A stretch of 64,000 nucleotides of DNA from NCBI GenBank assembly GCA_001510575.1, contig LNGK01000001.1:682001-746000 (forward strand), in the 5' to 3' direction. The stretch is from Knoxdaviesia capensis (lineage: Eukaryota; Ascomycota; Sordariomycetes; Microascales; Gondwanamycetaceae). Shown here one piece after another: positions 32,254 to 45,400 of this stretch; position 1 is the stretch's first letter; the number at the start of each line of letters is the position of its first letter. Under the pieces are notes generated by a model. That model worked only from the letters and a program-made list of their open reading frames with translations. It did no database searches and had not been told where the DNA came from. The position numbers and the translations under genes are program-made.

Positions 32254-34133
32254 CTAAACAGTGCGCAGCTTCCGCGTGGCATGCGCCGCAACCAGCGCGC
32301 TCACAGCGCCGATAAACAAACACACCGAGATGGCATTCGGCCCGTCGGTGCCGTGGTGCTCCGCCGGGTCGGCGTCAGTCGCCAGCTCGGGGCTCTTGCC
32401 GGGCTCCAGCACCGCAAACACAATCGTCGAGATGAACGTGCCCAGGAACTGCGGCAGCGTGCTGTAGATGTTGAGGATGCCGAAGTAGATGCCCGACAGC
32501 TCGCCCGTCGACGCGTGGCCGGCCGCCCCGCCGTTCACGTCGTGCGGGTGGCTCTCGACGTGCAGCACCGCGTCGCCGTGCGAGGGCGCCACTGCGCCCA
32601 TCTCTACCGACGCGTCCGACAGCCGCCGGTAGCCCGAGCCGCCGCTGCCGCCGCTCATCTTGTTGACCTCGACGCCGAGGAAGGTGACCGGCGCCCACAT
32701 GGCAATGGTCCAGGGGCTAAGAGCCGGTTAGCACGCGGGGAAAAAGCAAGTGGTAGGGAAGGATCGCCAGGAAGAAAGAAAGATAAAAATAAAAACCAAC
32801 TGCAGGTCGGAGGGGAAGCAACTCACATTCCACACAGACACACCAGGGTCGTGGCAGACCGGAAGCTCTTCGCAAAGGGGGCCATGAACATGGCGGCCGA
32901 GAACATAAAGTGGCCGCAGATCCACGCCGACAGCAGGTCCGGCTTGTTCTTGTTGAGCATGTCGAAGAACGGCGCCAGACTCTGCGGCGGGCGGGCGGTG
33001 AAGTGCTCCTCGTCGGGCGACCGCACCAGCACCGGCAGCAGCCACGCGCCCAGGAAGGTGATGCACGAGTACAGCACCAGCGCCTCGCTGCCGATGCGGC
33101 CAATGTCGCCCAGCGCGTCGGGCGACCCCCGCGCCTCGGGCGGGGCGTCGTAGCGGAAGTAGGTCTCGCCGACCCAGGTGGTGCTGTAGAAGAGGAAGGG
33201 GAACCAGCCTGGAAAAACAAAAAAGAAAAAACAAAAAAAAGAGACATCCACTGGTTAGCAGCTATTCACGGCCGTGTCCGGCCATCCACAAGGGGCAATG
33301 CACTTACCAATCCACGACCAGAACTGGGCCCAGCAGATGGCCTGGATGCGCGGCGGCAGGTTCAGCAGCGTCGACCAGATCTGGCGCAGCACCTTCAGGC
33401 GGCCATCGGCCTTGGAGTCGAGCATCGACTGGCGCGTCGACACCAGCACGCGCTCGTTGACGGCCCAGCACGTGACAGCGGACGAGAACAGCATGAAGAA
33501 GCTGGCCATGATGGTCAGCTGCTTGAACTGGGTGTCGCCCAGCGTGGTGCCGAGGATGCTGACCAGGTCGATGGCGCCGGCCATGTAGCCGATCAGGTGG
33601 CCAATGGCCGACAGCCGGCTGCCCCAGGCGGCGCCGGCCTGCTGCTTCTCGATCGGCAGGGTGTCGACCACCAGGCTGCGCGCGCACGACATGACGGCGT
33701 TGATGGAAAAGTCGACCAGGTAGATGGCCAGCACGGCGACAAAGATGGTCAGCCGCTTGCGCGGGGCCTCCTCCTGCACAAACATGGCCACAATCTCCTG
33801 GGTGAAGCCCAGCAGAATCAGGCTGGTGGCAACCATCAGGCTGCCGACCACAATGACGGGGCGGCGGCGGCCCCATTTGGAGGTCGACTCGTCGGCAATG
33901 GCGCCGATGATCGGCTGCACAATGAGGCCCGACAGCGGGCCGGCGATCCACACCAGCGAAGTATTACTCTTGGTGAGGCCGAGGTTGAGCAGGTACGGCG
34001 TGCAGTAGGTCATTTCGATGCCCCAGGTGAAGGTGATGCCGATGGTGACAAAGGTCAGCAGCATCATGCGCATCGACTCGGTGCTGCCCTTGACGGACGG
34101 CACGCCGGTCCAGCTGGCAGCAGAGGGGGCCAT
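32254..34133 (-). CDS. MFS transporter, GPH/sucrose-H+ symporter type (Sut1-like)
   Basis: Three exons on the minus strand: 34133-33308, 33208-32827 and 32716-32254, 556 residues. Donors are GTAAGT and GTGAGT, acceptors CCAG and TTAG, and all phases match. About twelve membrane segments are visible. Family marks are GIEMTYCTPYLLNLG in the first helix, WGRRRPVIVVG in the loop after helix 2, and, formed across the second splice, CGIPWTIAMWAP in the second half. These fit plant and fungal sucrose/alpha-glucoside proton symporters; S. pombe Sut1 moves maltose and sucrose. A variable hydrophilic loop with Gly/Ser and His lies in exon 3. Expected in the plasma or vacuolar membrane. The exact sugar is not determined. 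The plus strand is open across much of the gene but is a shadow. Confidence 0.9.
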
Positions 34134-35176
34134 GTTGAGGAGGTATAAGGGGGAGGTGGGACGAGAAAGAGAGGCAGAGAGAGTTGTTGTGGTAGTGAGG
34201 GCAGAAGTGTCGAGGATGCCGGGTCTCGGCGACGGCGGCGGCTGCTCGGAGACGGCGATTCGGCTAGGAGACGGAGGCGGAACAGGGCGGCTGTCGTATC
34301 AAGATCATTCCGCAGTCGGCGCCGCAGAGTCGACGGGGCGGGGAGGGAGGGATGTCGAGGGATCCGGGGTGGATGCGCGGCCGGCAAGTGACACGCGCGC
34401 GTGAGGATGTTTCTGTGGGTCTAGACAGGCCGATTCGACCGGTCGTGGCAGGATGCTGATACGGGGATTCGCGAAGGGGAAGTGTCGCGTGAGACCAGGA
34501 AATAGGGGAGACGTCGTGATGTGATACACGGCGTTCTTCGCTCGTGACACTGACAGGGGAGGGGGCAGGCGTACGAAGCTTTGGCGAGAGCAAAAGCGGC
34601 AAACAGGGGTTGGTTTATACTCTCGCTTATGACGACAAACGAGGAGAGCGAAAAGGAAGAGAAAGGAAAAGAGAGGAGGATGGGCGTATATTAATGACAG
34701 ATAGAAGAGAACGAAGGAAAAGAAAAAGGAGCGCGGCTACGAGGAGAGACTCGAGAGAGATACAGGAATTCAGGAGGTTGAGGATTGAAAAAGGGAGAAG
34801 CACACGAAGATACAGAAAAAAAAGAAGAAGAAGAAAGAGATAGGAGAAGGATGATATAAAATACAAAAAGAAGTAAAGGAATGGGAGAAGCCAGAAAAGG
34901 GAGGCCACACCAGCAACGAAGATATCTGAAGAAGAAGAAGAAAGGAAAAAAGTGAAGAGAAAAGAAAAGACAAACCAGGGGAGATAAAAATGCCCCGGAT
35001 TATGACCCTATCCGAGTTATTCGTTTATCGAAAAAAAACCCCGTATGGTTCCTGATTATCGTTATACTGAAGCTATCTGGAGGCAGGAGCGGTTTGGTCC
35101 TGGGACGCAATACGAGAAGGTGCAGCCCAGCCGCGCGCCCCTTCCCTTTTGGATTTTTCGACCACTATTCCTCTCT

Positions 35177-35210
<34 letters not shown>

Positions 35211-35797
35211 GTAGTGACAAAGGCAACGTCATGCGAACTTGGACGCCCTGAACTGTATGGACATGCACTTTACTTGCTGGGACTGTGACGCGCCCGTGTG
35301 TAGCAATTCGTGAGATCTTGTCGGCTGTGATTCGGATTTCAGAGTCGGGGGAGTGGTGCTCTCTAGCCAAGTGCTACGAGCGGGCGAGCTGGTGGAATCT
35401 CTCTACGAAAGTGACTCTCCAATTACGTCCCAAAGACCTCACTCTGAGAGAACGCTCGACATACAGTACATACACATCACCAACTCGCGGCCAAGTTCCA
35501 GCACACCTGTACAACAGCTTCAACACTAGGTCTTCAAAACCTGTCAATAAGGAAGAAGAGAAAAAAGAAAAAAAAAAGAAAGAAAAAGAAGAAGAAAAAA
35601 AGAAGAAAAAAAGGGGGAAAAAAGGGAAAAAAAGAGGACGAAAAAGGGGGCCCTACACCGCACATCGTCCCTCTTGCACATCCCCGTAAACCACCTAACA
35701 ATCCATTACGTCTTACTCCGTAAGCTTCTGAAGTCCTGAGATCCACCTCTCTCCGCGGCCCCTGAAATTTAAGCGGGACGGTACCCAACTACGAGTA
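34134..35797. other. intergenic, promoter of the transporter and left flank of the retroelement
   Basis: About 1.7 kb with strong strand bias. From 34600 to 34970 the plus strand is purine-rich (AAG/GAG), the leader of the minus-strand transporter. A CT run lies at 35185-35213 and an A/G-rich run at 35545-35645. No gene is supported. The sequence is not RIP-mutated: TG and CA are normal right up to the target duplication. Confidence 0.5.
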
Positions 35798-35802
35798 CTA
35801 CA
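35798..35802. repeat. target-site duplication CTACA, left copy (outer element)
   Basis: CTACA directly before the left 189-bp LTR matches CTACA directly after the right one at 51250-51254, as expected for LTR-element integration. Confidence 0.9.
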
Positions 35803-35991
35803 TGTTATTTGGAATGATGACGGAAGATGAATAAGTTGATGGAATTGAACTTAGGAATTGAGTAAAAAGTTAGATGTAGGAGGAAGAAATGAGCTAGACT
35901 AGAAATGGACAGAAGTCCAGCATTTATAGGCTAGCCAGAACCAGGCTTCAGCCCAGGTCACGTGATCCACGCATTTCCGTCCTTCCTCACA
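35803..35991 (-). repeat. copia LTR (3' LTR in element orientation), unmutated copy
   Basis: 189 bp with TGT...ACA ends. It keeps all its TG dinucleotides, unlike its partner at 51061-51249, from which it differs at 13 sites. It probably represents the ancestral LTR sequence. Confidence 0.93.
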
Positions 35992-35999
35992 CGCCCCTC
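35992..35999 (-). other. polypurine tract of the copia element
   Basis: GAGGGGCG on the minus strand, directly next to the 3' LTR, is where plus-strand DNA synthesis of the element would have started. The 11-bp string ACGCCCCTCGG is repeated at 35991-36001 and 36032-36042. Confidence 0.5.
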
Positions 36000-37065
36000 G
36001 GACGCAAATGCGTTCAATATAGGTTCGATATACGCCCCTCGGAATAAATAATATAGGAATACTATTATTAAGTAAGAAAAAAAATTTAGTAGAGGAAGAA
36101 AATCTTTATTAAAAGAAAAAACTTTAGTATAGGAAGCGTAAGAAAAGAAAATATATAAAAACCTAAAAACCTTTAGAACGAATAGGAATAGGAAGGAAAA
36201 AAAAAATATATTTTATTTTATAAGAGTACTTCGGAATCGGTTATAAAGCTAAAAACTAAGTAGCTTAGTTAAGATATTAGCTATTTATTCCGTATTTAGA
36301 ACGTATTTAATAAATAAAAACTTAGAACGAATAGATTCCCGAATTAGATAAAATTTCGGGTATATATACTTGCTTTTATTATAGAATCTAGGGTTATTAA
36401 TAAGCTTAAGAGCATTAGTATTATCGACTCGTAGGCGGATATTATAGCTTCGGTTAATTTTATATAAGAAATTACGTAGCTATAACGCTTCCTTAGTAGC
36501 TATATTTACTACTATATATTTAGCCTCGATAGTCGATTAGGTAATAACTACTTACTTTCTACTTACTTAGGCGATCGGACTACCTTAGATTAATAGGACC
36601 TATCCTATTATAGAGCGGCTATTCGGTATAGTATTATAGCTAGCATCTAAAAAGCTAACTATTAATATAAGCGAAAAGTCTAGCTTAGAAGGTCTCTTAT
36701 ATCTTAAGGATAAGTTCGTCGTCGCTAATAAGTATTTAACGATCCGTCTTAGTAATACGAATAGAGGAATAGTTATATAATTAGTAAAAGCTACGTAGTA
36801 GTAAATAGAAAATACTAAATTAGGTCTTATTATCGTAGTTATATAGATAAGTTATCCGATTAGGGATCGATATCTATTTATATTAGTAATAGAAAGCCTT
36901 TTACCGTCTAAAGTAGCTAAGTTAATACCTAATATCGGAATAGATACTAGTCGTATTATAGAGATATTAAATCTAGCGTTTACTATAATCGCTTCTATAT
37001 ATTATATCTAGTATATAGAATAGGAGTTAAAGTTAATACCGATTACTACTCCTAGTAACTACCGT

Positions 37066-37069
37066 AGCT
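37066..37069. repeat. target-site duplication AGCT, left copy (inner element)
   Basis: AGCT before the left 283-bp LTR and again directly after the right LTR (46915-46918). It could be read as five bases, AGCTT, if the LTR is taken to start one base later. Confidence 0.75.
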
Positions 37070-37352
37070 TATAGATCCCTAATAGGTCAGAGTGCATTAC
37101 AATTACGTATAAACGTATACTAATATACGTAGATACTACCTAGTAGTAAGTATTTAGGTATATATCTATATATATATAAATACCTTAAAGAGCTAGTAAA
37201 AGACCTATAAAAGGTAGATATCTACCGCGCTTTTATAGGAAATATCTTAAGATAGAAAAAATTCACGTTTTCCTTTATATATATTTCTCTATACGTACCT
37301 TATAATTATAACTTATTTATTAGTCCTTTAGATTATATATCTAGGAATTATA
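37070..37352 (+). repeat. gypsy 5' LTR
   Basis: 283 bp. It differs from the 3' LTR at about 13 positions, all transitions between C and T or G and A, with either copy carrying the mutated base. It retains a short unmutated spot (GTCAGAGTGCATTACAA) that is RIP-converted in the other LTR. Confidence 0.92.
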
Positions 37353-38342
37353 AAAAATTAATTTTTTATAAGCGTAATACTTATACTATTAATCTCTTAT
37401 TAACCTTCCTTTAAAGCCTAACTATCGTAATCAACTACCTTTCCTCTAGGTTCGAGTCCTAATCGATACGTAATCGACTAATATCTCGACTTTCCTTTCT
37501 TTTAATTTAGAATTCACCTCCGCTAATAGCTTTACTACTTTCCGCTACGGTAAACCACGAATTACCTTTCTTTTATAAAAAACCCTTTCTATTTAACCTC
37601 CTTTTAGTAACGAAAGCACGTTAAATAAATATCTTTTATTTTCCTTCTTTTAATTCTATCCTTACTAAACTAATAGCTAATTAACTACTATTACTCTAGT
37701 AAAACACCGAATTACCCTACCTTTACTAACGTTTTATACGCCTCCCGCGTGCCTTTCCCATACCTCCTAAGCTATTAGATACTACTAATAGGTTTAAGTC
37801 CTATTACTAAATATTTAATAGCTAATCCCTCTATTTCTATTTATTTCTACGATATTTCCTTTATTTTTACGATATTTCTATTTATTCTACGACTTTACTT
37901 ATTTATTTCTACGACTTTTTCTAGTTATTTCTAAGACTCCTACTATTCTAATAACTAACGTCTTAATATTTCTACTATTTACGATTATTTTCTACTACCT
38001 CTATTTACGGACTTCTTTTTTTACCTATTCTCTTATTCTACTTAATTCTAATTACTAATCCGCCTCTTATTCTAAGACTAACCCGCTTTTATACCCCCTT
38101 TATACCTTATTTATATACTAATAGTCTTATTTCTTATTTTACTAGCCCTATTTCTTTTCTAATAGTTATCCTTTCTACCGCTCTTTCCCCTTATTATTAA
38201 CCCTATAAATCTAGACTATCTAACTATTTATAACTATTATACCCTAGTTTTCCCTATTTATTTCCCTTTCGCTCCTACTTACTATCGGTTTATATCCCTA
38301 ACCCCCTATTTCCTAGCGAGCCTAGACTACTAATATCTACTT

Positions 38343-41300
38343 TTACGCCGAATATTAGATAAAGAATAACGTATTCTACGTAAAAGAGATAAAAGTATTA
38401 CTTATAACTTTAAAGCCTTAAGTAAAGTAAGCGCTATAACTAACTTATAAACCGGTAAGTTACCGGTTAAGGAGCTATAACCCCCTACGGAAGTAACCCC
38501 TATTACGTATAATCGTCGGATAATAATAGGACGAGGGAAAGGAAAGGCTATAGATAACGGGATAAATATTCTACCGGTATAGCTAGTAAGTAGTCTACCG
38601 CCTTAATATACCGAGTCTATTACGATCGAGGAATTAAAGTAAATAATAAAAGCGTTACTTATAGACCGTATAGAGTCTAACTTTAATAGATAAGCGAGAG
38701 AGAAAGAGCGTACCGATAATATAAATACCGTTATTAGTATAATAATAGAAAAGCTTCTAGAAAAGCTAATAGACGTTATAAGCCGTAGTAACTTACCGGC
38801 TATAGCTATAGCTACCTTATCCTCTTTTCCTACTCCCTCTCTATTATTAGCTAGTCCGTAGATAATAGGACTACTATTACCTACCGACCTAGGTAGAAAG
38901 AGCCCCCTTTCTAGCGTAACTATAGCTAATAATCCGTTATTACTTATAACTAGCGTCTAATTAACGAGAAACTAGCCCTCGGTACCGTATATTATATTAT
39001 AAATACCGAGAGGTATAAGTAGTACGGTTCTAGAAGGATAATAAGGTTATATATATAGATAAGGAGTATACGATAGCGGTATAATTCTAATATTTCCTAT
39101 ACTATTCTAGTAAATACCCTTATAAACGATAACCCCTAAAGTAATATTTTAAGCGAAACTATATCTAGGACCTAATAGTAAACCGTTTACCGATATTAGT
39201 ATTAATAGCTTTATACTACTATTATAGCTTACTATTAAAAGATAATTCCTAAGCCCTCGTTTAGTAAATAGGAATTTAGCTATCGAAAGTAGTTTAATAA
39301 AGTAAAATATACCTCTAATAAACGACGAGTACGCTATTAGGTAGTATTAATACCTTTAAGCGACGTTTCTAGAGCTAATACTCCTATCGGATATTAGTAA
39401 TAGAGAAGATCGTAAGAAAAACGGTAAAAAAGCTATTAGTTAGCTATAAAGTAACTACTTAAGTAAGGTAGACTATATAATTATAGTATAATTAATACGT
39501 ATTTAGACTTACTTATATAAATTTATAATTCTATATACGTATTAGACGTCTCGAATACTATTAGTAATTAGAAGCGAATTTATACCCTTTTAGTATTTTA
39601 TTCGATAGTATACCGATATACCGTAGCCTATATTAATAGAATCTATATTAATATTTATCTCTAGTCGTATATTAATATCTACCCTTTCGCGCGTATTTAT
39701 AGCTCTTACGTTTAATTATTAAAATAAGTCTAAATATAAAGCTATCGAGCTTTTAGCTAAAATAGTATAGAATTCTACCGATAACTTACTCGAAACGTAT
39801 TATATTCGATATATAGTAGAGGATATTCTACGCTATAATATTACGGACTTATAGTATAAAATATAGTAGGATATAACCCCCGATTCTAGTATCTATACTA
39901 TAGTTAATATTACTTACTACCTATTAAAGACTAGATAATTATACGCCGCTTAGCTAAATACCGCGCCGAAGACTAAAGAGGAAGGAGAAACGCTATAATT
40001 TAGAACCCGTAAAGAAGTACTTAATTATATTACGTAGGATAAAGATAGAGATAAATCTACGTGTTTCTAATATAGAAAGATAAGTTATTAAGTTCGCGAA
40101 TATACGGAGTTACGTATTAAGAATAACGATTAATATTAAAAGGCACGTTAGAATACGCGTTTTATAATAAACCGAGGCTAAACGATAGATAATCGTAGTT
40201 ATTCCCGCGAGCCTCGTAACTATTCTTAAAATACCTCCTATAACCGTAACTATTTACGAAAACCGTCTTAAGACCGAAAGATATACCGTTCCCCTACTCC
40301 CTACCCCTTTAGGAATAAAGATAGACTAATAATAGATAAAGGATAGCGGAATAATAGGAGAGGGGATAAGAAAACCGCTATTTATAGTATATACCCTATA
40401 TAGAAAGAAGACTTATCTCTTAAAGGATCTCCCCTCTTAGAAGCTACGGGCTTAGACGTAGATAATAACTATTTCGCTAACGTTACTTACTATTCTATAC
40501 TATTTATAATCCCTTTAGTAGAGGAATTAACGTTAATTAGTAAGATACTAATAAAATAGCTATAACGTGAAAGATACTATAAACGATACTACTTCTATAC
40601 CGGTTTACTAACGAATAACTAATAAACGCCGCTTATAGTATTTATCGATACCGGAATAGCTAGCGTATTCGTTTCTAAATTATACGCCTATCGTTATTTA
40701 GCGCTATACCGATCCGCTAACCCTCTACGCCTTAGTAGCCTAGGCGGTAATAGTAGCTTCGCTATTATTAACGATATCGTTATTTCCTTCTAATTAACGA
40801 CTATTAACGGACTATCTAAGGTTATTTCTATAGTAGCTAGTATTATTACTAACGGTACCTATCTTACTAACTTAACTATTAGCTAAAGCGGAGCTACGAA
40901 GCTTAGTTATACTAACGTTAATAGCACGATAAAGCTTATACTCCTACGCGATTCCCCTATTATTCTATATTTCTACCCCCCCTAGAGACGAGATAATATC
41001 GTTATTACTTATATTACCTCTACTACCGATTCTAATCTAATAAATATTACCTCTTCCTACGATAATATTACCCTTTTTTATAATAATCCTACCTCTTTCT
41101 ACGATAAGAACCTCCCTTTACCTCTATCGATATATATTTATAGTATTTCCCTTACGGACCCCGATACCTATACCCTCTCCTATATTACCTCTAAATCGTT
41201 TCCCTTTATTATATACCTCGCTAAGTAATAATATAATAGTACTCCTTTACCCCGATAAACGTTTCCTAGAACGGTAAATACTAATTAAGTAACTATCGAA

Positions 41301-44300
41301 TTTAACGAAGAGCTATTACTTAAATATAAGAAGTAACTATTACTTATAAAAAAGCGTATAAAGCGTAACGTTATTCGCGGTACCTATATTATTATAGAAA
41401 ACTAATAGAAGAAGGTAAATACTAAAGCCCTAATAATTATATAAAAGGCCTTCGATAATAATACCTTTATCTTTATTCTATAGTATTTCGATACTAGACT
41501 AGATATAAAGGCCTATACTTAATATATTATTAAGACCGCTAATACTAAACCTAGATCTCTCCCCCTACGCCGCTATAGCCCCTACTAACGTAAAATTATA
41601 AAGGAATTTACTAATAAACTACTCTTACTCGGTATTATTCGATACGCTATTAACTCCCTATAATCTATACCTATACTATTACTACTTAAGAAGCCCCTCC
41701 CTAGTAATAACTAGCTTAGATACCGTTTCGTAATTAATTACTATACGTTAAACGAAGTTACGTAAAAAGTAGCTTATCTACTACTAAATATCGAGGATTC
41801 CCTATAATAGGCCGCCGGATACCGATTCTATACCTTTCTCGACTTAGAAGATAGCTTCTAGTAAATAGTTATAGACCTTAAAGTAATACTAAAGATAGCG
41901 TTTTCTACGTTATTTAGATAATACGAATAACTTCGTATACTATTTAGCCTTATAAACGTATTAGTAACCTTCTAGCGTTTTATAAACGAAGTCCTCGAGC
42001 CGGTACGCGCCTTTACTATAGGCCTTTTAGATAATATTTATATTTAAGGTAAGATAATAATAGAATTAGCTAAGAGAATAGTCGCTATTCTACGTTAATT
42101 AAGCCGCTATCGATTATTATTAAACCTTAAGAAGTATAAATAGTTCGTTAAAGAAGGTAAGTTCCTAGGAATAATTATCTCTATCTACGGTATTCGTCCC
42201 GATCTTAAGAAAGTAGTTACTATCCGCGAGAGGCTAGCGCCTACTACTATTACTAAGATCTATAGCTTTTTAAATACTACTAGCTATTTACGCCGCTTTA
42301 TCCCTTATTTCGTATATAAAGCGCGTCTACTCTATAAATATACTAGAGTAAATAAGCCTAAAGGCGTATAAGTATAGCTAGATAACGAGTTATTATAAGC
42401 CTAACGCGATATTCGCGATATTATAGCCTCCCTCCTAGAGCTACGTAACTACGACTATATACTCCTATCGGTACTCGAGACTAACGTTTCTAATTATACT
42501 ATCGGTACTACGTTATTCTAACTATAGCGCGATTCTAATAATAAACGTAGCGTTTTACGCCTAGTTACGTATTTTAGCGCCGTTTTATTAAAGACCTAGT
42601 AGCGATATAGTACCTAAGAGAGAGAAATACTTACCGTTATTATATTATTATAGTATTAGAAGAGCTAGCTAGAGGCCGCTAAGATTACTATTATTACTAA
42701 CTATAAAACCCTACGCCTTTTTACTACTAAGTAGGAATAGCTAGCTAGAATATTACGATTTCTCGATATAATCGTATATTATAGCGTACGTATTTACTAC
42801 CGATCCGGAAAAGCTAATATTTTAGCTAATTAGTTATTACGGCCGCGTATAGATATAGCGCTCGTAACGAATAAGGAGGAAAGGTATGAAATAAACGATA
42901 ATAATACGTTAACCGACGTCTTTCCTACTATTACTACTAATAACGAGACCCCTAGACTACTAAACTAACGATTTAAGATACGTCTACTAGCGCGACTACC
43001 GTAAAACGACGCCGAATAGCCTCCGAATAATACTATAAATACCGAATAACCTATAAACGATACGTTAATTACCCCTAATATTAAGAAGTTAGACGACCTT
43101 AGATAATACGATATCTAGGATATTATTAACTACCTAGAGAATAGCTATCTACTCCCCTATCGTATCCCTTCAACCTTCGTTTAGGACTATTTCGCTATCT
43201 TTTACGGCGAAGTATATACCGTTATTAACCGTATCCTAATAAAAATACTAACGTACGAGGCTTCTATTTTAGAAGCTATTAAGGTTTATAAGCTAGAAGG
43301 CTATATACGCGTTAGTACCCTATATACGCTATTAGCTAAACGAGTATAGTATCTTAATTTAATTTTAGTTATAAATAAGGCCGTTCGATAATATACGGAA
43401 TATTAATTACTATAAAAGCCCCCCGAAGTAACGGAATCGCTACGACCAATACTAACTATACGACTATTAGCACGCTAGGGAATAGACTTTACTAGCCGTT
43501 TTATTATTAATAGTAAACGGATATAGCTATTAATAGTAGTCGAGTACGCTACCGGTTACGTTATAGTAGCTATAGACCCCCGTAATAGCACCTTAGTTAC
43601 TATAAAGTTATTAGTAATACGTATTTACGTAGTATTTAGACCGCTAATCGAGATTATTACCGATAACGGTACCCCCTTTAACTCTAATAAATTTAAGACC
43701 CTCCTCGCTAACTATAACCCCCCTATATAATAATATCGTATAATAATATACTATCTATAGACGAATAGCTAAGTTAAACGCTTTAATAAGTAAATTAAGT
43801 ATATCGCTAACCGTTTAGCTAGCGCTAATACCGAAAACCGAGAAGATATCGATTAGCTAATAGTTATTCCTAAAGCTATACGTATCTACCTAAATAGACC
43901 GTAAATAAGTAGCTTTTCCTTATATTACTTACTTTTCGGTACCGAGCCCTACGATAGCGCTACCTATATTACTACGCCGTACGAACGGGAGCCTACTATA
44001 GACGAAGTTATCGCCTCCTAGTAAGATTTAGCTCGCGAAAGATAGTTATTTAAGACTATTCGCTTATTATCTAACTCCGTAAAGGTATACCGAATATATA
44101 TCTATACTATATTATAGAACGATAAGGCTACGTATCGTATTTTTAGTAAAGGCGATTAGACGTTACGATATCGACCGTAAAAGTATAAATATAAGCTATT
44201 CTATGACGGACCGTAGCTTATTATCGACGTTTATTAAGGTAATACTTATACTTTAGAGTTATTAAGCGGTTATCGGCTCGATAAACGCTATAATAAGTTT

Positions 44301-44430
44301 AACCTATTCCTAGCGTACGTCGAGGATAGCTAGCCTATTCGTAGCCTTTAGTATACTAATCGTTACCTACTCGAGCTAGATCGTAAGCGTCTATCGTCTA
44401 TTAGTAGATAGTTACCTTACCCTATATTAT
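38343..44430 (+). pseudogene. gypsy gag-pol polyprotein relic, single frame
   Basis: One plus-strand frame can be followed from about 38343 to about 44430, roughly 2,030 codons, interrupted only by TAA and TAG. In order: a gag-like helical charged region near 38620-38800; a zinc knuckle at 40062 reading C-F-*-Y-R-K with Tyr and stops at Cys/Gln positions; protease I-D-T-G near 40644; RT with F-L-D-L-E-D near 41835, Y-E-*-L near 41922 and L-D-N-I-Y-I near 42027; integrase with the T-D-N-G site at 43659; and a C-terminal segment K-G-D-*-L-R-Y-R-P near 44148. All these motifs share frame (position mod 3 = 0), so no net indel has accumulated. The start codon is not identifiable because ATG has become ATA. 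Confidence 0.85.
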
Positions 44431-45400
44431 TTCTTTCCTTTTTTATTTTTTATTTATTATTTTACTTTTCCGTTATAATATTCGTTCTATAGTTATCCCC
44501 TATTTATATCCTAATTCTATCTATATCCTAATTTCCTTTATTCTATTTTTATTTTAGCTACGCCTTATTATTAAGTTATATTATTTTCCCTTTTTAGAAT
44601 TTTTCTTTTATTATTCTTTTTTTATTTTACTACTATTACCGCTAATATTCCGCCTTTTATATACTTTTTCCGATTTTTTCCCGTATATTTCCCTACTTTT
44701 AACCTATTTTACTATATTAATAATTAATAGAACGCTCTAGACTTACCGCTACGCCTATATACTATTTTTTTCTTTCTTCCTTTCTTTATTCCTAATTCCC
44801 GCGCTTTACGCTAGCTACCTATATTTACGTAGCTAACTATCGCCCTTTCCTATATTTATACGATAAAGGGAGGGGAAGGAGGTACTAATTATATTATCTA
44901 ATAACTAAATAATATAATACCGCTATAGTACGATATTCTAAATGCCGCGACTAACCTAAACGTCCTTTATCTAGCTATCCCTTCTACCCTCTAGGACCCG
45001 CTTTTCTTAGTAACTACTTAGTTTAATAGCTATTAGGACTATATTAGCTAATAGAAGGACTACTATAGTACGATAAACGCCGTAATAACCTTACCTTCTA
45101 CGATAAAAAGCTAAATTCTTTCTTATTTATAATAAATAAAGAAACGAATAGTTATATAACTAACGAAGAAGTATAAGAAGCTAGCGATCTCTAGCTATAA
45201 ACGATTTAGAATTAGATAGTTTTTTATCTCTCTTATTACTACTATCTCTTTCCTATCTATCCTTTCTATTACTAGTACTATTAATAGCTATTCTACTTAC
45301 TAAGCTTATTATTTATATTATAAACGATAATAATATCTCTTAATAGCCTACTAATAATAATAATAATAACGCTAATAATACCCTATTACCTACTATAGCC

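Larger units (their letters stand above)
35992..37069 (-). pseudogene. copia polymerase relic, C-terminal part (RNase H)
   Basis: The minus-strand frame continues that of the reverse transcriptase beyond the nested gypsy element. The RNase H segment near 36480-36545 reads S-T-I-E-A-K-Y with K-E-A further on, interrupted by TAA/TAG where Gln and Trp codons stood. Across the junction the joined frame reads D-L-I-G-K-L-R, the conserved copia segment after the RT. Fully inactivated by stops. Confidence 0.75.

Noticed and set aside
32910..34148. 412-codon plus-strand frame
   Set aside because: Antisense to the transporter; His/Gln/Arg/Asp-rich shadow composition.
37446..37460. tRNA-like B box (GGTTCGAGTCC)
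   Set aside because: No matching A box or cloverleaf nearby; it lies in the gypsy leader in heavily mutated DNA.
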